Below are positions 57,709 through 64,000 of a stretch of DNA of 64,000 bases, piece by piece. The notes below the pieces were generated by a model. The model did no database searches and was not told where the DNA came from. It worked only from the letters and a program-made list of their open reading frames with translations. The DNA is from Siphonodentalium dalli. Taxonomy: Eukaryota; Mollusca; Scaphopoda; Gadilida; Siphonodentaliidae. Each line of letters starts with the position of its first letter. Positions within the stretch are counted from its first letter, which is position 1. The stretch covers positions 122,331,989 through 122,395,988 of the forward strand of contig CP136068.1 of the NCBI GenBank assembly GCA_032622095.1, given 5' to 3'. A program made the position numbers and the translations under genes.

Positions 57709-58030
57709 AATGAGTAACGAACTTCTAAATCGAGTACAACTAAAAAGAATTAACAAAGATTCTTCGACTTGAGACCATGCCAGTGTTGTCAGTTTCAAAT
57801 CTGAATGGTATATTTGCCAACCATCTTCATATAGTATCACAACTTATGGGAGGCATATACCGGTACAACATATGTATATTGCCATCTCTCATCGTATACC
57901 ACCATATATCATTGTTATTACTTAACTTTGTCGTTTGTAATCCGTCCATTTTGTCTTGTTATTCTGTGTTCATGTACATTTGACCATATATGGTGTACCG
58001 TACAACTAAACATGATTGATTGATTGACTA
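57709..58030 (+). mobile_element. Probable 3' UTR of the preceding LINE
   Basis: AT-rich sequence ending AACATGATTGATTGATTGAC, a tetranucleotide tail. No coding evidence. Confidence 0.5.
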
Positions 58031-58620
58031 AGCAACACAGTCTGGCCTCAGCTGCTTCCTCATCCCGCGACCGCAATACACAACCAGGTCAACGGGTGCT
58101 GACACTCGCACATGAGTGAAAGGCGGGCATTGCACCATTAAGAGTTGAGGAGCCCCGACCGACCTTAAGTCAACCGGCTGGCATTGCACCCTCTTCCTAG
58201 CGTTGAGCCCGTAGTGCAAGCCCGGAATACAACAGACTGAGGCAACTGGAGTCCATACAATCACAAAATAGGACACAATATTACAACCACCAATCACTCA
58301 AAATAATATATATATATCAACACACAAAACTCTTAAAAGAAAACAAGTAAGTCTCCATCGCCGGTCCGTGTTCGGAATGGGGGTGGTGCTTTGCTTCTTG
58401 CTGCGGTGGTATCCACCCCATGCACAGTAGACAAACACCTACACTGCATGGGCAGATAGTAATCTACTTGCAAACTCACAAACACAAGAAACACCCTTCA
58501 GTGGAATCATAGCTTTCAAAAGTGGGTTGTAGGAGAGGGTTGTCAGCCCTTTCAAATCTTCCCAGGTATCATCCCAAATTGCAAACTTCGCGAAGGCGCC
58601 CTAAAAGTTAATTTCGAGTA
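58031..58620. other. GC-richer non-coding stretch
   Basis: GGCATTGCACC is repeated at 58123 and 58180. Otherwise nothing is recognised; an 89-codon minus-strand frame has no domain. Confidence 0.35.
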
Positions 58621-58624
58621 TTGG

Positions 58625-59290
58625 CTTACCATAGCTGGATCATCAAGGCCCGTCAACGTCATCGCTAGCCCAACCGGACCCACCAACATCATACCAAGTG
58701 TCAATTGCGAAGACTTTCCGACCAACATCATAGCTATAAAATCAGTAGCACACACCCACCCCTGATCAAGTGGTCGTGCTAATATGCTATAATGCTGATG
58801 GCCCTGCTCTATTGCTATGATGCGGGTAGGGCAAGCTGATGGTGTTACGAAAAAGTACCTTTATTTATTTTAAAGTTGTCATTTTCGCGGTGTTGGCTAA
58901 TCCGAGCGATTTGAGAAAAACCCCAGTGTATGTATAAAACATTCAAGAACATGTATATTTTTGAAAAATATAATACTGCCTGCATGCGTTGATATTTCAA
59001 AAACGATGTGAATAACCATCTTGAGTATAGTCGATTTTCAACAACTAATGAAACCAGTATTAAAAATATTTCGAAATAAATATGATTTTGAATGTTTGAT
59101 ACGCATAAAGGCTTTTTTGGATATGTTCAGATTATCGGAACACTGCGAAAAAGGCAAATTAAAAAGATATAACGGTAATTTTTGTTAACAGCATCATAGC
59201 AATTCAGCAGGACCCAACCGCATCATAACACATTAGCAGGACCACTTGACCAGGGGTGGCACCAACGTCATAGTGTTACAGCAAGATAAG
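58625..59290 (-). repeat. Degenerate minisatellite copies beyond the array
   Basis: At 58640-58745 and 59190-59285, GGACCCACCAACATCATA and AGCAGGACC phrases match diverged array units. The minus-strand translation again shows a ten-residue period (MMLVGPVGLA, MTLTGLDDPA). The 430 bp between them is AT-rich and featureless. Confidence 0.55.
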
Positions 59291-59714
59291 TCAGATAGGC
59301 TGAATATGTCTGACTTTGACAGACGTAAATCAGTTCGGCAAATACGACCAACCTATTGTCTGTTTTATTGAACGAAGCATGTGGACATCCCGCAGATTTC
59401 CCACACGCCGTTCATGCATGCACCGAAGCGACATATAATTCGCTCAATACACAGAACTGAAGGCCTCCCCCCAGAGGGAACAAACAAATCAGTTTCTCTA
59501 AGCCCCAATGCGATCGATGGATTTTATTTGTGGAGCCGCTTTAAAATTTAATTTTCGGGAGTTTGTTATGTGTAATCATGGTTTTATTACCCATAATTCT
59601 ACTGGAGGACATATCGTGTGCCACATGCGTGTTATCTGCCGATCTGTTCTGGTCGACTTACGCCTGATATACAGAATCCCCAATAGATGTTTGCCTCCAC
59701 TCCTACTACACTGA
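59291..59714 (+). repeat. Unit U, copy 2, with a codon-like reading frame
   Basis: This is the partner of 49511-49917. In the shared frame it has TAA at 59499-59501, then ATG at 59508 opens 68 codons (RSMDFICGAALKFNFREF, RVICRSVLVDLRLIYRI). GAACAAACAAATCAGTTTCT upstream is identical in both copies. It is unrecognised. Confidence 0.5.
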
Positions 59715-59814
59715 TAGCGACCAAACAATCATTATATTAAATCAATTTTAACCAGATTACGCATTCGTGATATAACACTAGCAGTCTCAATTACGGTCCC
59801 TCGGGCCTGTTGTA

Positions 59815-59990
59815 GAAAGCGAGTTATCAATCACGAGGCTGATCAATGTGTCACTCCAATCCCCAGACACCGTTTCATAATGGTACACGTCGGCCACTTC
59901 ATAAAGCTCTCAACCGAAAGTTATTTTCTCAAGTTCGAATGAGATAACCGCAGAAAATGATAACAAGCCAGTAACATACAACTCGATAAT
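59815..59990 (+). repeat. Dispersed repeat I, copy 1
   Basis: TCCAATCCCCAGACAC, TACACGTCGG and CACTTCATAAAGCTC are shared with 63490-63650. The end, GAAAGTTATTTTC and GAGATAACYGCAG, is shared with 61160-61215. Confidence 0.7.
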
Positions 59991-60239
59991 ACTCAAGATT
60001 GCAGTGCATGCAAGTTCCAAGAAGAAAAGAAGGCGATGAAGAAGTACAAACTAATGTATGGAGCTTTCTACAATTTTCAATCAAATAATTGTAGCAGATA
60101 TTTTCTACCAATCAGCGACTGAGCTGAACGCTTACTGCATTGATAATTCTTTATTCACATTATTTTGATAGCCGCACGCGCATATATACTCTCAGTGTTA
60201 AATTGTCTGTTTTCTAACAATTTTTTGGTTGTAAAATCA

Positions 60240-60960
60240 TAATGTACCGAACTTTTGATATGAACACTGATGTTGGAAATTCACCAATTATTCTGCATTT
60301 AGCACTATTTTTCATGACAATTGTCATATATTTCACAATTAAAAACGAAAAGATATGTTCTCGGGTGTGTATATCATATAGACGGACACTGCATATAAAA
60401 CTAATTAAGCTATTTATGCAGACGTTTTGTCTCCTGGCAACCGTGAACTCCTCCCACTAATTAATATGCATTGAAATCTACATATAAGAACAAAAATTCC
60501 CCAAAAAATAATTAATGGTCTGATCTGGGAAAACCAAATGACAACTAGTGGATAAATACTCCTGCTTCGTGTGGACATACACATACGATGCTCGATGTCT
60601 GTATTACGATGAGAAACAAACATATCCCCATATTATATACGTGAAAATGACTTTCCCATATTCTCGGTTTTGGCGATACCACGTACACGGGGGTGATAAT
60701 GTACTGATTACTACTGAAATTTTGATTTGAGCATTGATGTTGGAAATTCATCCATGATTATATATAGCACTATTTTCCATGACAATTTTCATATATTTCA
60801 CAAATAAAAACGAAAAGAATGTATGTTCTCGGGTGTGCATACCATGCATATAGATGGGCACTGTAACACTAATTAAGTATTTCTGCAGACGTCTTGTCTC
60901 CTGGCAACCGTGAACTCCTCCCACGAATTAATATGCGTTGAAATCTACATATAATAAAAA
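60240..60960 (+). repeat. Direct duplication of ~240 bp
   Basis: Copies at 60250-60490 and 60715-60960 share TGATGTTGGAAATTC, GTATGTTCTCGGGTGTG and CTCCTGGCAACCGTGAACTC. The spacer (60490-60715) has a 60-codon frame with a protein-like look (CFVWTYTYDARCLYYDEKQT), but it is unsupported. No gene is called. Confidence 0.7.
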
Positions 60961-61149
60961 GAGAAACAGGAGGCGAATACGTAGATGGTAAAGAATATCC
61001 TATGGATTTTTTTACAGAGATAGAAACTCCCTTTATTCGAAATCTTTGGAGCAAATAATCTTCATTGATGATCTACATGTCATATAGTATATAATAAACA
61101 CTCGCAAAGCAGTTAGCTGAAGTACACCATGAATATACATGGGACGTCA

Positions 61150-61275
61150 CCGAGACGTTCACAGAAACGAAAGTTATTTTCACAAGCTCGCATGAGATAA
61201 CTGCAGCAAAGCAAACGTGGCAATGACACCCGGTTCAATACTTCGCAAAATTGCGGTCTATGTACGTTTCAAGAA
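61150..61275 (+). repeat. Dispersed repeat I, partial copy 2
   Basis: It matches the distal part of copy 1 (GAAAGTTATTTTC, GAGATAACTGCAG, TTTCAAGAAGAGGAG). Confidence 0.55.
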
Positions 61276-61360
61276 GAGGAGAGTAGGATGATGATGAAAA
61301 ATGACAAAGGTCGAAGAAGAAGAAAAACAGAAGGAGAAGATGATTAGCGTCATATTGGTT

Positions 61361-61363
<3 letters not shown>

Positions 61364-61431
<68 letters not shown>
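61364..61431. repeat. (GA)n microsatellite
   Basis: There are 34 dinucleotides with one GAAA interruption. AGCGTCAT occurs on both sides (61347 and 61431). Confidence 0.95.
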
Positions 61432-61432
<1 letters not shown>

Positions 61433-61439
61433 CGTCATG

Positions 61440-62835
61440 TTTCGAAATCTTTGAGACAAACTGTCGTCTTCTTCATGTAATGTATAGTTTATCTATACAT
61501 AATGTGATTTTGTTACATTCCGATGTGTGATTTACCGTAAAGGCCCACTTAATTTTATAGTGCCTTGATATACGGTTTTAATAACAATCTATGCCATAAA
61601 ATATGATTAAAATGCTATAATTAATCACCATTTGAAACGTCTGTATCTCAAAAGATGCCCATGGGGAATAGAAAACAACTGAAATCATAGAAAGAGTTCC
61701 CCCGTTTTTGGCTCCCAGAATGCAACAGAATTCAAACAAATAACGTATTTTCAATCGAAGAAGAATAACTCTATATTTTAAGATTTAGAGTTATTCCTCT
61801 TCCATTGAAAATAATGAAACTTTATCACAGAACCCAAGCCGATACCTAAACAAAAACATCAAGTTCACAGTTTATTACACCGAATAAGTGGATAAGAGAA
61901 TGTTTTGGATCTTCCTCTTTCAAATGTTGTATAATGTTGCATATATTTTAACTAAAATTATCTGGGGGGTTCGAAAATTAGGTGTGCCTTTAATTGCTCC
62001 AGCGATTATAAACGATAATTTCACTAGTGAATTATGTCACTTTAACTATCGCGTTATGTATTCATACACTCTACTGGTGTGGTCGTGGGAGAGTTTAACC
62101 CGGAAGACATTGGATACAAGCTAATTTTGGTGTCATTCGACGCGGAAAAACACCAGGAACAACATATCCAAAATCCGCTCATGGGAAAATTCAGGATTTC
62201 TTCCGGGTTGACCCCCAAATTCAGCTTCAACGACCATACTAGTATATACCGACATTTATGCGTCATGGCTATAATGGCGTTTTTATTTAGATTTCTGGTA
62301 AATCAGATGTTAAAATTGGAATATAATAAACAGAATAATTACTTGATTGATCCGGTGAAGTGAATTAATTCATACGAGTCAGGGACTAACACACTCAAGC
62401 GTAATGCACGCTCGTGTTTGTACAACGTCCCTTCCTTTCATGAATTATTTCACGTCACCAGTTCAATTAAGTGATTACTCTCTCTCTCTCTAATTACAAA
62501 CAATCGCAATGCAGTTACCGAATGTACACGATAAAGACGTCTGATGTCATTAATTTCAATTCAATTTAATTACTCTTCGTTATGATATATATTACAGAGC
62601 ATGTGGATAATTATAATATAATAGTACATATATGGTATATAGTGTGCGATGCATGAGGATTTTTGAGTGATTATTCTGTGCAAGATAATACACAATATAT
62701 AGTGAAATTCAACAATTATTTAATTCAACAACCCATGGCGGTGTCCTAGTGTTATAGAATGCCTCAGGAGCCCAACGAAGGGCATAACCCTTTTAATGAA
62801 CAGTGAAATATTTTGTGTTCTCTTCCCCTCAGTTT
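61440..62835. other. Non-coding; unsupported frames
   Basis: A 94-codon frame at 62079-62363 has GC-richer, protein-like sequence (EFNPEDIGYKLILVSFDAEK) but no start or acceptor fits it. A 17-bp inverted phrase (ATTTTCAATCGAAGAAGAAT and ATTCCTCTTCCATTGAAAAT) lies at 61748-61812. CTCTCTCTCTCT is at 62479. Confidence 0.35.
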
Positions 62836-63163
62836 GAAGTGATGTGAAACACTCCGGTAGGGTATCAAATAGAAATGGAGAATAATCTTGTTCAAAGAAG
62901 ATATTTTTTACAAATATTATATCTAAATTGACAACACACACCATCATTCTTATATTTTAATTAAATGCAGTGATTGCAGATGGCGAAATCGTTTTCGTTA
63001 GAATATCGCCGACAAAAGCGTCCCGATTCGAGTAGTAAATATTTACAATTTAGCGTACATCAGACAATGTTTTCTATGGAGTGGTACAGTCGATTTGCTT
63101 GAGATTTTCGGTGATGTTAGTAGAATGCTACATTCCTCCAGTTGGCATAGCACCTGAATGAAT
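62836..63163 (+). repeat. Dispersed repeat J, copy 2
   Basis: It is the counterpart of 7667-8060, in the same orientation, without the internal tandem duplication. Confidence 0.75.
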
Positions 63164-63489
63164 ACAAACTTATAAGTTTAACACAACCGAACAAGTACAT
63201 AATATGTCTTTAATAATATTCGGTTTCGGTTTTATATATTTCTCTCGTGGAGCCTGTAGTGCAGGGCATTTTAAAAGTACACGGAATTCATGGAGTTCTA
63301 AATTACATAAAGTACACTTTCTGTCCGAGTAACCTGAACCTACCGAGACATAGACCTGCTAGGCGACCCCGGAGAAGAAATAAATACATGGATTTGACCA
63401 CAAAGAAATGAATTGAAGACGTCGAGAAGCGGAGGTATACAATACGTTGCTGTGAACTGTCAAACTGTAACCGGATTAAGCAGTCTTAA
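63164..63489. other. Intergenic, nothing recognised
   Basis: No supported feature. Confidence 0.5.
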
Positions 63490-63680
63490 TAACGGTCTCT
63501 CGGGCCTTTTGTAGAAAGCGATTTATCAATTAAGAAGCCGATCAATGTCAGTCCAATCCCCAGACACTGTTTCGTAATAGTACACGTCGGTCACTTCATA
63601 AAGCTCCGAACAGAAAGTTATTTTCATAAGTTTGCAGGAGATAAATGGTGCGACTGCTAAAAAGGAACTGGTATAATCCT
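63490..63680 (+). repeat. Dispersed repeat I, copy 3
   Basis: It follows copy 1 from CGGTCTCTCGGGCC to GAGATAAATGG with scattered changes. The remaining 320 bp of the window hold nothing recognised. Confidence 0.7.
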
Positions 63681-64000
63681 GCTATATTAACATAATTTCA
63701 TGTCAATAGAAGCTGAAGCTACCTATATTCCGGATTCCGGCCAATCAGCAGTATTATAGCCTGCAGGGTTTCCCGAGCGAACGTTTGCGGACAAGAACCC
63801 GTCCAGCAAATAATCTCTAAATCGGATATTTTGTACCATATATATATGTCAATTTCGTTGTGTGGGAACAATCGGAAACCGTTCCATGTTCATATCCTTT
63901 CTTCAGTGCTGGTTCATGGTCACATGCACAATTTTAATAATTAAATTCCGCCCTTTGATGACTGGGATAGACAGCTCTAAAAATGTTACTGACTGACAGA

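Noticed and set aside
60548-60730. 60-codon frame with aromatic residues and two Cys
   Set aside because: It is the spacer of a direct duplication; the flanking splice-like signals are weak and nothing supports it.
62079-62363. Protein-like 94-codon frame
   Set aside because: There is no ATG near its start and no acceptor between the upstream stop and the protein-like part. No family is recognised.

Overview
The window is AT-rich eukaryotic DNA with no long conserved host gene. The evidence is: broken LINE reverse transcriptases, dozens of small non-autonomous DNA transposons with readable target-site duplications, tRNA-like SINE heads, minisatellites, and short exon-like open frames bounded by GT/AG splice signals. 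No operons, ribosome binding sites, rRNA or true tRNA genes are seen. An invertebrate animal is the best guess and a lophotrochozoan or mollusc is plausible, but this is inference from the repeat style only.

Layout. 0-31 kb is almost all repeats: TTAA-flanked MITEs, paired-hairpin elements, a pogo-like palindrome, a Harbinger-like element, remnants of several LINEs (10.8, 11.6, 21.6-22.5 and 26.6-28.0 kb) and a complete 958-bp hAT element at 29.8-30.8 kb with a perfect 8-bp duplication. 31-36 kb holds the most gene-like material: an unrecognised exon present three times (31.96, 32.38 and 35.15 kb), two copies forming a tail-to-tail inverted duplication centred near 32,241, and a second phase-0 exon at 31.78 kb. 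35.8-39.5 kb is a tandemly duplicated repeat unit whose copies carry different insertions (hAT, palindrome, hairpin element, Harbinger-like), so paralogous empty sites can be read directly. 39.6-47.2 kb has three weakly supported small genes (two predicted secreted peptides, and a 3' gene part whose last intron holds a hairpin MITE) among LINE 3' tails. 47-59 kb is a 30-bp minisatellite domain with a 177-bp higher-order repeat, interrupted by a LINE with an 11-bp target duplication, followed by another LINE and flanked by two copies of a unit that differs mostly at codon third positions. 59-64 kb is dispersed repeats and a GA microsatellite.

The strongest unusual signal is a pair of long hairpins, exact reverse complements of each other, present about 29 times in 15 elements. 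The same pair sits inside elements with at least three different kinds of termini, and its loop-proximal stem has changed on both arms together. All product calls outside the transposons are unrecognised; no database search was possible.
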